Notes: generated from the letters alone by a model not told the origin. Shown: positions 17,329-26,581, numbered from the stretch's first letter. The stretch: DNA of 43,524 bases from an uncultured Muribaculaceae bacterium (GCA_910587545.1 CAJUMI010000012.1:1-43524); one strand, 5' to 3'. Translations and numbers: made by a program.

Positions 17329-18792
17329 ATGATGAGAAGACTTATTGTTACAACGCTGACAGCGCTTGCCTTTATGGCAAGCGCTTCGGCGGCTTCATGG
17401 GTCAACATATCGGGCAAGGTGCTTTCAGGCGGAAAACCTGTGGCCGGTGTGCCTGTGACAGACGGAACACAATTTGTAACCACCGACAGATCGGGTAAAT
17501 ATTCGATGCAGTCGGCCGAAGGGACAAAATATGTCTACATAACCCTGCCCGACGGCTATGAGGTGCCGGTGAGCGGCGGTGTGCCGGTGATCTACGCCGA
17601 CGTCGTGCCCGACGCCAAAGGTCGCTTCCTCCATGACTTCAATCTCGAGAAATCAAACCGCGACATGACCCGTCACATCCTTTTCGTGCAGGCCGATCCG
17701 CAGGTCTATTTTGATCCCAATCTCGACGAGGTCGAAAAAGCCTCGATCGAGATGAAAAATATCCTTGCCGAAGACTACCCCGGTCAAGATGCGGTCGGCC
17801 TTGTGCTGGGCGATATTGTTGGGCAGTTCAAGCAGGGCGACAAATATTTTCCATGGATGATCAAAAACATCGCCGTTACCGGTTTTCCCTATTTCTATGT
17901 CTGCGGCAATCATGACATAGAGATGGATGCCCCGGTCAACGAAGATTCACGCAAGGCGTTCAACCGGTATTTCGGCCCGACATATTATTCGTTCAACCGC
18001 GGCAAGATCCATTATGTGGTGCTTGACAATGTCTACTGGATGGGTCGTTACTATGCAGGCTACTACACAAAGCAGCAGCTCGAATGGCTCAGACAGGATC
18101 TGTCCTACGTTCCCGAGGGCTCGACTGTGATTATCTCGCAGCACATACCCTGTTATTCACGGCAGGCGCGTCATAAGGAGTGGAACAAGGAGTCTTATCA
18201 CAAGGTCGTCAGCAACCGTCAGGCACTGTTTGACATCCTCAAGCCCTACAATACCCATATCCTGTCGGGTCACGAGCATTATAGCGAGAACTACGTACTG
18301 TCAGACAAGCTCTACGAGCACTGTCACGCCCCCCTGTCTAACCTTTTCTGGTGCACCAAGTGGGCCATGGACGGCACCCCCGGCGGTTACTATATCTATG
18401 AAATCGACGGCGACAAGATCGACTGGTACTACAAAGTGCTCGGCCGAGACAGGAGCTATCAGTTCGAGATTTATCCCCGCGGCCGCTCGCGCCAGCATCC
18501 CGAAGCGGTTGTAGCCAACATCTGGAATGTCGACTCTACATGGAAGATCGAATGGCTCGAGGACGGCAAGCCTATGGGCGAGATGATACGTTTCACCGGC
18601 GAGGATCCCAACCTCTGGGACGACGTTGTCGCCAACGGCAAGAGCTATCCGTTCCCATACATGGGATGCGATATAACGGAGCATCTGTTCTACGCTGTTC
18701 CCGAGAAAGAAAATTCAGTCATCACTGTCAAGGCTACCGATCACAATGGTAATGTCTACACCGGTACTCTTGACCAAAAAAACTTTAAATGA
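17329..18792 (+). CDS. Secreted calcineurin-like metallophosphoesterase with N- and C-terminal accessory domains
   Basis: The 487-aa protein has a Sec signal (MRRLIVTTLTALAFMASASA), then a carboxypeptidase-regulatory-like beta domain at about 25-95 (ISGKVLSGGKPVAGVPVTDG). The two-metal catalytic core follows: QADPQVY in place of the usual D-x-H, GLVLGDIVGQF, CGNHDIEMD and LSGHEHYSEN. The last 130 residues form the beta-rich C-terminal domain seen in this Bacteroidota subgroup. It probably hydrolyses a phosphomonoester or phosphodiester outside the cytoplasm. Two ATG codons at 17329 and 17332 both fit. It sits between the two GH97 genes, 6 bp after one and overlapping the next by 4 bp, so its substrate is likely to be a phosphorylated glycan or a phosphate-linked anchor; this is inference. 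Confidence 0.9.
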   Translation: MMRRLIVTTLTALAFMASASAASWVNISGKVLSGGKPVAGVPVTDGTQFVTTDRSGKYSMQSAEGTKYVYITLPDGYEVPVSGGVPVIYADVVPDAKGRFLHDFNLEKSNRDMTRHILFVQADPQVYFDPNLDEVEKASIEMKNILAEDYPGQDAVGLVLGDIVGQFKQGDKYFPWMIKNIAVTGFPYFYVCGNHDIEMDAPVNEDSRKAFNRYFGPTYYSFNRGKIHYVVLDNVYWMGRYYAGYYTKQQLEWLRQDLSYVPEGSTVIISQHIPCYSRQARHKEWNKESYHKVVSNRQALFDILKPYNTHILSGHEHYSENYVLSDKLYEHCHAPLSNLFWCTKWAMDGTPGGYYIYEIDGDKIDWYYKVLGRDRSYQFEIYPRGRSRQHPEAVVANIWNVDSTWKIEWLEDGKPMGEMIRFTGEDPNLWDDVVANGKSYPFPYMGCDITEHLFYAVPEKENSVITVKATDHNGNVYTGTLDQKNFK

Positions 18793-20786
18793 TTATGAAC
18801 CATAAGATATTGATACTGTCGTTAGCGACAGCTGCAGGCATCGCCGTATGCTCGTGCGGACAGCACGACAGCGAAGTGTCGTCGCCTGACGGCAAGATAA
18901 CTTTTGAATGTGGCAACAAGGACGGCGGCCTGTTTTACAGCGTCAGCGACGGCGGCCGTCAGATCGTGGCTCCGTCGCGTCTGGGCTTTGTGCTCGAGGG
19001 CAATGACACAGTCGCCGATTTCGAAATACTGGACCGTGTCCGTTCGACCGGCGATGTAACTTGGGAGACCTCGTGGGGCGAAAGCCGTGAGGTTCGCGAC
19101 AACTACAACGGCATGACCGTCGAGATGCGTCAGCTCGGCGGCAAGGAGATGCTTGTCAATCTTGAGGTGAGGGTGTATGACGACGGCTTCGGCTACCGCT
19201 ATGTATTCCCCTCTCAGGGCGATTCGCTGGTGATCATGGAAGAGCTGACCGAGTTTGCTCTTGCCGGGCCTGCCGAGGCCTGGGCCATGAACAATCATGA
19301 CGTCTATTACGAAGATTACTATAAGCGCAAGCCTATCGCCGCTCTTGACACCGTGCATACTCCGGTCACTGTCGAATTCGGCGGCGACAAATATCTCGCA
19401 ATCCACGAGGCCAACCTCACCGACTATCCCAAAATGCAGCTCATCGGCGTGGATTCGGTGACGATGAAAGCCCGTCTCGTGCCTTGGTCGACCGGTGTCG
19501 CGGCATATGTGACAACTCCGTTCGCCACTCCCTGGCGAACAATGATCATCGGTGATACCCCTGGCGAACTGGTGACCTCATACATGATGCTCAACCTCAA
19601 TGAGCCCTGCGCCGTGGCCGATGCCTCATGGTGCAAACCGATGAAGTATATCGGGGTGTGGTGGGAAATGCATCTCGGCAACGGCACATGGTACTACGGT
19701 CCCAACCACGGAGCCAACACCGCCCATGTCAAGGAATATATCGACTTTGCCGCTGAGCACGGCATTCCCGGCGTGCTTGTCGAGGGTTGGAACGTCGGTT
19801 GGGAAGGTGACTGGCCCGCAAATCAGCACTTCGATTTCACCAAGCCCTATCCCGACTTCGACATAAAGGAGATCACCGACTATGCCCGCGAGAAGGGTGT
19901 GACCCTGGTCGGCCACCATGAGACAGCAGCATGGACAACTAACTACGAGAATCAGCTCGACTCCGCTTTTGCCTTCTATACCGACCACGGTGTCAACAAC
20001 GTCAAGACCGGCTATGTCAATCTGCTGATGGACGGCAAAGAAGACCACAGCAGCCAGTACGGTGTGCGCCACTACCGCAAGGTGATCGAGGCAGCAGCCC
20101 GTCATAATGTCAACATCGACAACCACGAACCCGTCATGCCTACAGGCCTGCAGCGCACATGGCCCAATCTTATGACACAGGAAGGCGTGCGCGGCCAGGA
20201 ACATAACGCCTGGGACACCGACGGAGGCAATCCGCCCGAACACACTGTGCTGATGCCCTTCACCCGAGGTCTCGCAGGTCCGATGGACTATACGTTCGGC
20301 ACATTCAATTTCGACAATCCCGTCTATCCGGGCACTCGTGTGCGTACAACCCTGGCCAAGGAACTCGCTCTCTATGTCGTGATCTACAGCCCTATGCAGA
20401 TGGCCTCTGACACTCCCGCCAACTATGCCGCGCAGCCTGCCGCATTCCAGTTCATCAAGGATGTGCCTGTCGACTGGGAGACTACTATCGTGCCTGATGC
20501 TGTCATCGGCGATTATGTTGTGACAGTGCGTCAGGACCGCAACTCACCTGACTGGTATCTCGGTGCGATCACCGATGAGCAGCCCCGTGAACTCGACGTG
20601 AAACTCGACTTCCTCGAGCCAGGCGCCGAATATACGGCTCAGATCTATGCCGATGCTCCAGACGCCGACTGGGAAAGCAATCCCACGGCCTATACGGTAA
20701 GCGAACAGACCGTGAAGTCGACCGATACGCTTCCGCTCAAGCTCGCCGCCGGTGGCGGCACTGCGATCCGCTTTGTAAAAAAATGA
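18789..20786 (+). CDS. GH97 lipoprotein, inverting (SusB-like) type
   Basis: This second GH97 protein (665 aa) carries a lipoprotein signal ending GIAVCSC. Its barrel has IGVWWEMHLG, GVLVEGWNVGWEG, LVGHHETAAW with E378, VKTGYVN with glycine G408 where retaining members have the Asp nucleophile, IDNHEP with E447, and TQEGVRGQEHNAW with E465 and E471. The spacings 69, 18 and 6 between these four glutamates equal those recalled for SusB (E439, E508, E526, E532), the inverting calcium-dependent alpha-glucosidase. I therefore expect inversion at an alpha-glucoside-like linkage. The gene starts inside the stop codon of the phosphoesterase (ATGA) and ends inside the GH89 start, so translation is probably coupled. 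A second ATG lies two codons in (MIMN). Confidence 0.93.
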   Translation: MIMNHKILILSLATAAGIAVCSCGQHDSEVSSPDGKITFECGNKDGGLFYSVSDGGRQIVAPSRLGFVLEGNDTVADFEILDRVRSTGDVTWETSWGESREVRDNYNGMTVEMRQLGGKEMLVNLEVRVYDDGFGYRYVFPSQGDSLVIMEELTEFALAGPAEAWAMNNHDVYYEDYYKRKPIAALDTVHTPVTVEFGGDKYLAIHEANLTDYPKMQLIGVDSVTMKARLVPWSTGVAAYVTTPFATPWRTMIIGDTPGELVTSYMMLNLNEPCAVADASWCKPMKYIGVWWEMHLGNGTWYYGPNHGANTAHVKEYIDFAAEHGIPGVLVEGWNVGWEGDWPANQHFDFTKPYPDFDIKEITDYAREKGVTLVGHHETAAWTTNYENQLDSAFAFYTDHGVNNVKTGYVNLLMDGKEDHSSQYGVRHYRKVIEAAARHNVNIDNHEPVMPTGLQRTWPNLMTQEGVRGQEHNAWDTDGGNPPEHTVLMPFTRGLAGPMDYTFGTFNFDNPVYPGTRVRTTLAKELALYVVIYSPMQMASDTPANYAAQPAAFQFIKDVPVDWETTIVPDAVIGDYVVTVRQDRNSPDWYLGAITDEQPRELDVKLDFLEPGAEYTAQIYADAPDADWESNPTAYTVSEQTVKSTDTLPLKLAAGGGTAIRFVKK

Positions 20787-23029
20787 TCATGAACAGATAT
20801 TTCAGATGCATACTTCCGGCCGCATTTGCGCTTTTGATGGCGCAATGCGCGCCCGCGGATCCCGACATCCGCGCGGCGGCAGACCTTGCCGGCCGTGTCG
20901 TGCCGACGGTCGCCGACCGTATCGAATTTGTCAAGGCTGAGTCGCCCGACAGTGTCGACCGCTTTACGCTCAGTTCTGACGGCGACCGTATAGTGATCGC
21001 CGGCAACAACGCCGGTGCGATGGCAGTCGGACTCAACTATTATCTGAAACACTATTGCCTGACCGAGGTGTCATGGTATGCCGACGAGCCTGTCGAACTG
21101 CCCGCAGTGCTGCCGGCTGTCGACCGGGAAGTGACTGTCGACTCCCGTCTGGACAACCGTTTCTTCCTCAATTACTGTACGTCGGGCTACAGCATGCCTT
21201 TCTGGCAGTGGCGCGACTGGGAGCGTTTCATCGACTGGATGGCTCTCAATGGTGTCAATCTGCCGCTGGCCACGACCGGACAGGAAGCGATATGGTATAA
21301 CGTCTGGTCGAAACTCGGTCTGACCGACGAGGAGATACGTTCATATTTCACCGGACCGGCCTATCTGCCGTGGCACCGCATGTGCAATCTCGACGGCTGG
21401 CAGAGTCCGCTGCCCAAAGAGTGGCTCGACGAGCAGGCCGACCTGCAGAAGCGCATCATAACCCGCGAGCGAGAACTGTCGATGCGGCCTGTTCTGCCCG
21501 GCTTCGCGGGGCATGTGCCCGAGGCATTCGCCAGGCGCTATCCGGATGCGATCACGACGACGGTGAGCGAGTGGGGCGGTTTCCCTGCCGAATACCGCTG
21601 CACCTACCTCAGCCCGGCCGATTCGCTGTTTGCGGTCATACAGAAAGAATATCTCACCGAACAGACCCGTCTTTACGGCACAGACCATATCTATGGCATC
21701 GATCCATTCAATGAGGTCGACCCGCCGACATGGAATCCAGATTCGCTCGCCATGATGTCGCGCAATATCTTCGAATCTGTCACTGCTGTCGATCCCGAGG
21801 CTGTCTGGCTGCAGATGGCGTGGATCCTCTACGCTGATCCGGCCCACTGGACTCCAGTCACCGCGAAAGCCTACCTTCAGGGTGTGCCGCAGGGGCGCAT
21901 GATACTGCTCGACTATTATTGCGAGAACACCGAGGAGTGGAAACTCTTTGATTCGTTCTACGGCCAGCCGTATATCTGGTGTTATCTCGGCAACTTCGGA
22001 GGCAATTCGTTTCTTGCCTCGCCGATCAACGATGTCGAGAAACGCCTAGACGATGTCCTCGCCAACGGAGGCTCCAATCTGTGCGGCATAGGCTCGACAC
22101 TCGAGGGCCTCGACCTTAATCCGTATATGTATGAATATGTGCTCGAGCAGGCATGGCGCATGCCTGATGGCCATGACGCTTCGCGCAACATAATCGACCG
22201 CCGCGTAGGACGCCACGACAAAAGTGCGCGTGAGGCGTGGCAATTGCTTGTCGACAGTGTGTTCGTGCAGCCGTCGCTGTGCGGTCAGGGCCCGTTGACC
22301 AATTGTCGGCCGACGCTTGACGGTTTTGCATGGTGGACAGTCAAACCTAATATCGACTACCGCAATGCTGATCTGGTCCATGCGTGGGGCCGTATGCTTG
22401 ATGTCGATTCATGCAGCCGCGACAGCTATGTATTCGACTGTGTCAACCTTGGCCGTCAGGCGATGAGCAACTACTTTATTGCTCTCCGCGACGATTTCAA
22501 TGCCGCTTATCAGAGCGGTGATACGGCTTTACTTCGCAGTAAGGGATGCGAGATCAAGGTATTCTTTGACGATCTGACCACGCTTCTGCGTGGTCATTCG
22601 GGCTTTTCGCTGAAAAAGTGGATCGACGACGCGCGTTCGCACGGCGTCAGTCCCGGGCAGAAGGACTACTACGAGCGCAACGCCCGCTCACTGATCTCCG
22701 TCTGGGGACCGTCGAAAGATCTCAACGACTATGCCAACCGTCAGTGGGCCGAGCTCAACGACAGCTATTATGCCCGGCGTTGGGCTATGTTTGTCGACCG
22801 TGTGACTGAGGCGGCTGGGCGAGGCCGTAAGTTTGATGACGAGGAGTTCTACAACGCTTCACGTGAGTTTGAGAATGCATGGATCGAGCCGTCAAACGCG
22901 ATCGAGTATCTTGAGCCGCTCGACGGAGTGGAAGTGTCGCGCAGGATGTACGACAAATACGCACCGCTGATCCTCGCCCATCCGGCATCTTACTCTCCGA
23001 CATCCGTCCCCTCTCACCATCATTGGTAA
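20783..23029 (+). CDS. GH89 alpha-N-acetylglucosaminidase lipoprotein
   Basis: GH89 enzymes remove terminal alpha-linked GlcNAc, known from heparan sulfate (human NAGLU) and gastric-mucin alpha-1,4-GlcNAc caps. The 748-aa protein has a lipoprotein signal (MNRYFRCILPAAFALLMAQC), the small N-terminal alpha/beta domain, then the barrel motif RFFLNYCTSGYSMPFWQW. WMALNGVNLPLA, YGIDPFNEVDPP (candidate acid/base E311) and GIGSTLEGLDLNP (candidate nucleophile E441) follow. The spacing of 130 residues equals that of human E316/E446. The helical C-terminal domain is present to the end. It is the last gene of the operon, overlapping the GH97 stop by 4 bp, and is followed by a 48-bp palindrome. No sulfatase accompanies it, which argues against heparan sulfate as the sole substrate. 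Confidence 0.96.
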   Translation: MIMNRYFRCILPAAFALLMAQCAPADPDIRAAADLAGRVVPTVADRIEFVKAESPDSVDRFTLSSDGDRIVIAGNNAGAMAVGLNYYLKHYCLTEVSWYADEPVELPAVLPAVDREVTVDSRLDNRFFLNYCTSGYSMPFWQWRDWERFIDWMALNGVNLPLATTGQEAIWYNVWSKLGLTDEEIRSYFTGPAYLPWHRMCNLDGWQSPLPKEWLDEQADLQKRIITRERELSMRPVLPGFAGHVPEAFARRYPDAITTTVSEWGGFPAEYRCTYLSPADSLFAVIQKEYLTEQTRLYGTDHIYGIDPFNEVDPPTWNPDSLAMMSRNIFESVTAVDPEAVWLQMAWILYADPAHWTPVTAKAYLQGVPQGRMILLDYYCENTEEWKLFDSFYGQPYIWCYLGNFGGNSFLASPINDVEKRLDDVLANGGSNLCGIGSTLEGLDLNPYMYEYVLEQAWRMPDGHDASRNIIDRRVGRHDKSAREAWQLLVDSVFVQPSLCGQGPLTNCRPTLDGFAWWTVKPNIDYRNADLVHAWGRMLDVDSCSRDSYVFDCVNLGRQAMSNYFIALRDDFNAAYQSGDTALLRSKGCEIKVFFDDLTTLLRGHSGFSLKKWIDDARSHGVSPGQKDYYERNARSLISVWGPSKDLNDYANRQWAELNDSYYARRWAMFVDRVTEAAGRGRKFDDEEFYNASREFENAWIEPSNAIEYLEPLDGVEVSRRMYDKYAPLILAHPASYSPTSVPSHHHW

Positions 23030-23068
23030 TGACAGAATGTCACAGTGATAATTAGGCTGTGTCAATTA

Positions 23069-23116
23069 TTAAGAGCCCCCAAAAGTTGGACATGTCCAAC
23101 TTTTGGGGGCTCTTAA
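23069..23116. terminator. 48-bp perfect palindrome between convergent genes, probable bidirectional terminator
   Basis: Each arm is 24 bp, centred between 23092 and 23093; the arms contain AGAGCCCCC, AAAAGTTGG and the self-complementary GGACATGTCC. It lies 40 bp past the GH89 stop and 18 bp past the secA stop. There is no flanking T-run on either side, so it may act as a structural block or 3' stabiliser, or be a relic of two mobile-element ends. The palindrome is exact; the role is inferred. Confidence 0.7.
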
Positions 23117-23134
23117 GTTTCAGTGCTATGACTG

Positions 23135-26100
23135 TCAGGCGTTGCGGCCGTGGCAGTTTTTGTATTTTTTGCCCGATCCGCAGGGGCAGGGATCGTTTCG
23201 GCCTATCCTGGGACCGGCTGTGACCGGCATTGTGCGTTGCGGAGCGTTCTGGGGTGCCGAGGCCGCCTGACGCTGCGCTTCTTCGCCCGGAAGGCCCGGA
23301 CGCGAGGTGCGGTAGTTCATATTGTTGTTATGCGGCATCTCAGGTGCGGCCTGCTTTACTTCGGGCTGGCGGCGCTGTTCCTCGGGTTGGTTCTCGTCGC
23401 CTTCGCGCGGTGTCCTCATGGGGATCTGTGCGCGCATAAGTGCTGACATGGCCTTGACGTTGAGCTGGTTCAGCATATTTTCGAACAGGTGGAACGACTC
23501 GACCTTATATATTACGAGCGGATCTTTCTGCTCGTAGCTTGCGTTCTGCACAGACTGACGCAGTTGGTCAAGTTCGCGCAGGTGCTCTTTCCAGAGTTCG
23601 TCTATGGAGACAAGCAGGAGTGCTTTCTGCCATTCCTTGACGATCGAACGGCATTGGGTGCCGAATGCTTCCTGTAAGTCTACGCGCAGGTTGAACACGC
23701 GTTTGCCGTCGCTTACGGGTACGATTATCTTGCCTTTGTAGTCTGAATTCTCCACAAGCTGTGTGATCACGGGCAGTGCTACCTCGCGGATGCGTTCGTT
23801 GCGGCGGTTCATAGCTTCCATGGCGACTTCGTGCACTCGTTCTATGCGGTCTTCGCGGTCGAGACTGCGGAATTCGCTTTCGCTGATCGGCGACTCGATG
23901 CTGAGCACCTTGAACAGCTCGAGGCAGAAGTCGGCATAGTCCTGAGGCTGTTCGTAGGTCATCACTATGTTTTCGATGCAGTCGTAGAGCATGTTGGCGA
24001 TGTCGATGCCTATGCGTTCGCCGAGCAGGGCATGATGGCGGCGGTTATATATATATGTACGCTGCTTGTTCATGACGTCGTCATATTCAAGCAGGCGTTT
24101 ACGTATGCCGAAGTTGTTTTCCTCGACGCGTTTCTGAGCCTTCTCGATGGCATTGGTCACCATCTTGTGCTCGATGGGCTCGCCTTCCTGCAATCCGAAA
24201 CGGTCAAGCCATTTCATAACGCTGTCTGTGGCAAACAGGCGCATGAGCTGATCTTCGAATGAAACGAAGAAAATCGAAGAGCCGGGGTCGCCCTGACGGC
24301 CTGAACGGCCGCGCAACTGGCGGTCGACACGGCGTGACTCGTGACGTTCGGTGCCGATGATGGCGAGACCGCCCGCGGCCTTGACTTCCGGAGTCAGCTT
24401 GATGTCTGTTCCGCGGCCTGCCATATTGGTGGCGATTGTTACGATGCCTTTCTGTCCGGCCTGAGCCACGACCTGAGCCTCTTTCTGGTGGAGTTTGGCG
24501 TTAAGCACCTGCGCTTCGATCTTGCGCATGTCGAGCATACGCTTGAGCAATTCCGAGATCTCGACCGAGGTAGTGCCGACGAGAACGGGTCGTCCGGCGT
24601 CGCGGAGCTTGACTATTTCTTCGATGACAGCGGCGTATTTCTCTTTCTTGGTCTTATAGACAAGGTCATTCATGTCGATACGGGCGACCGGTCTGTTGGT
24701 CGGGATCGTGACGACATCGAGTTTGTATATATCCCAGAACTCGCCTGCTTCGGTCTCGGCCGTACCGGTCATGCCGGCAAGTTTGTGATACATACGAAAG
24801 TAGTTCTGGAGCGTGATGGTGGCGAATGTCTGAGTGGCGGCTTCGACCTTGACTCCTTCCTTTGCTTCGATAGCCTGATGAAGTCCGTCGCTGTAGCGGC
24901 GTCCTTCCATGATACGGCCGGTCTGCTCGTCGACGATCTTGATCTTGTTGTCGTCGATGACATACTCGACGTCTTTTTCGAAGAGGGTGTATGCTTTTAG
25001 CAACTGGCTTACGGTGTGGACACGTTCGGCCTTGACGGCATAATTCTGCATCAGTTCGTCTTTGCGTTGCTGCCGTTCGGCCGTATCGGCGATTGTCTCG
25101 ACTTCCGAAAGCTGAGAGGCAATGTCGGGCAGGACGAAGAACTGCGGGTCGCTTGTCTTGCCGGTGAGTTCGTCGATACCTTTGTCTGTCAGTTCGACGC
25201 TTCTGTTTTTTTCGTCGATGACAAAGTAGAGGGGATCGGTTACAGTAGGCATTTCGCGACCGTTGTCCTGAAGGTAGTGGGCCTCGGTCTCGAGAAGGAT
25301 GTTCTTCATGCCTTCCTGGCTGAGAAATTTGATCAGGGCGCTGTTTTTCGGCAGACCTTTGTAGGCTCTGAACAACAGCAGGGCACCTTCTTTTTTCTCC
25401 TCTTTGTCCTCTGAGGCGATCTTCGCCTTGGCCTCGGTCAGGATCCTGGTGACCAGACGGCGCTGGGCCTCGACAACCTTCTGGACGTTGGCTTTGTATT
25501 CGTCGAAATACTGGTCGTCGCCCTTAGGCACCGGGCCTGAAATGATAAGAGGTGTGCGGGCGTCGTCGATAAGCACGGAGTCAACTTCGTCGACAATCGC
25601 ATAGTAATGTTTGCGTTGAACCAGATCCGAGGGGGTCATAGCCATATTGTCGCGCAGATAGTCGAAGCCGAATTCGTTGTTGGTGCCGAACGTGATGTCG
25701 CATTCGTATGCGGCGCGTCGCTCGGGGGTGTTGGGCTGATGCTTGTCGATGCAGTCGACTGTGGAGCCGTGGAACATGTACAGAGGCCCCATCCACTCGG
25801 AGTCGCGTTTGGACAGGTAGTCGTTGACCGTCACGACGTGAACGCCGCGTTTTGAAAGCGAGCGTAGAAAGACTGGCAGCGTGGCGACGAGGGTTTTGCC
25901 TTCGCCGGTGGCCATTTCTGCGATCTTGCCCTGGTGGAGAACGATGCCGCCGATGAGCTGCACGTCATAGTGGATCATGTCCCATTTGATCTCGTTGCCG
26001 CCGGCGAGCCAATGGTTTTTCCAGATGGCTTTATCTCCGTCAATCGTCACGAAGTCGCGTCCCTGGCCGGCGAGTTCGCGGTCGAGGTCGGTGGCGGTGA

Positions 26101-26485
26101 CTTCGATAGTTTCGTTGCGGGCGAAGCGTGAGGCTGTCTCGCGTACTACCGCAAATACCTCGGGCAGATGTTCGTTGAGTTTGTCTTCGAGGGTGTCAAG
26201 TATGTTTTTTTCCAGTTTGTCGATTTTCTCCCAGATGGGCTGGCGCTCTTCGAAAGGCATCGTCTCTACCTGTTCGCGAAGAGTTGATATTTCGGTGTTG
26301 TCCTCGCGGGTGGCTGCATTCAGATCTGCACGGACAGCATCTATGCGTCTGCGGAGCTCATCGTTGGAAAGGCTCTCGAGCGTTGGCTCGATGGCTTTGA
26401 TCTTGTCGACGATGGGCATTATGGCTTTGAGGTCGCGTTGCGACTTATTGCCGAAGATTTTACTTAGTACTTGTACAAATGACAT
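23135..26485 (-). CDS. secA: Preprotein translocase ATPase SecA
   Basis: SecA is the ATPase motor that drives unfolded preproteins through SecYEG. At 1116 aa it is longer than the E. coli protein, as usual in Bacteroidota, owing to insertions. Visible motifs are Walker A (ATGEGKTLVATLP, about 190-202), IVDEVDSVLIDDARTPL (about 297-313), MAGMTGTAETE, VLVGTTSVEIS, TNMAGRGTDIKL and RQLRGRSGRQGDPGSS. A proline- and glutamine-rich linker leads to the C-terminal zinc motif CPCGSGKKYKNCHG, which binds SecB or phospholipid in other species. The many exported proteins in this window depend on it. Upstream on the minus strand TATATTTC is a one-mismatch -7 element, so it may have its own promoter. Confidence 0.99.
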   Translation of the reverse strand: MSFVQVLSKIFGNKSQRDLKAIMPIVDKIKAIEPTLESLSNDELRRRIDAVRADLNAATREDNTEISTLREQVETMPFEERQPIWEKIDKLEKNILDTLEDKLNEHLPEVFAVVRETASRFARNETIEVTATDLDRELAGQGRDFVTIDGDKAIWKNHWLAGGNEIKWDMIHYDVQLIGGIVLHQGKIAEMATGEGKTLVATLPVFLRSLSKRGVHVVTVNDYLSKRDSEWMGPLYMFHGSTVDCIDKHQPNTPERRAAYECDITFGTNNEFGFDYLRDNMAMTPSDLVQRKHYYAIVDEVDSVLIDDARTPLIISGPVPKGDDQYFDEYKANVQKVVEAQRRLVTRILTEAKAKIASEDKEEKKEGALLLFRAYKGLPKNSALIKFLSQEGMKNILLETEAHYLQDNGREMPTVTDPLYFVIDEKNRSVELTDKGIDELTGKTSDPQFFVLPDIASQLSEVETIADTAERQQRKDELMQNYAVKAERVHTVSQLLKAYTLFEKDVEYVIDDNKIKIVDEQTGRIMEGRRYSDGLHQAIEAKEGVKVEAATQTFATITLQNYFRMYHKLAGMTGTAETEAGEFWDIYKLDVVTIPTNRPVARIDMNDLVYKTKKEKYAAVIEEIVKLRDAGRPVLVGTTSVEISELLKRMLDMRKIEAQVLNAKLHQKEAQVVAQAGQKGIVTIATNMAGRGTDIKLTPEVKAAGGLAIIGTERHESRRVDRQLRGRSGRQGDPGSSIFFVSFEDQLMRLFATDSVMKWLDRFGLQEGEPIEHKMVTNAIEKAQKRVEENNFGIRKRLLEYDDVMNKQRTYIYNRRHHALLGERIGIDIANMLYDCIENIVMTYEQPQDYADFCLELFKVLSIESPISESEFRSLDREDRIERVHEVAMEAMNRRNERIREVALPVITQLVENSDYKGKIIVPVSDGKRVFNLRVDLQEAFGTQCRSIVKEWQKALLLVSIDELWKEHLRELDQLRQSVQNASYEQKDPLVIYKVESFHLFENMLNQLNVKAMSALMRAQIPMRTPREGDENQPEEQRRQPEVKQAAPEMPHNNNMNYRTSRPGLPGEEAQRQAASAPQNAPQRTMPVTAGPRIGRNDPCPCGSGKKYKNCHGRNA

Positions 26486-26581
26486 GTGTATATCGTTTTG
26501 TGGATATTAATAATTGGAAATATAATGTCTGAGGAAATGCTGTGCCGGATATGACTGCCGGCATGACTGCCCGGTCGGAAG

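Noticed and set aside
24341..25000. 219-codon plus-strand open frame inside secA
   Set aside because: It is antisense to conserved SecA motifs and has no domain or start signal.
26543..26563. Hairpin TGCCGG/CCGGCA downstream of the phosphatase-like gene
   Set aside because: The stem has only 6 bp with a 9-nt loop and no T-run, so I do not call it a terminator.
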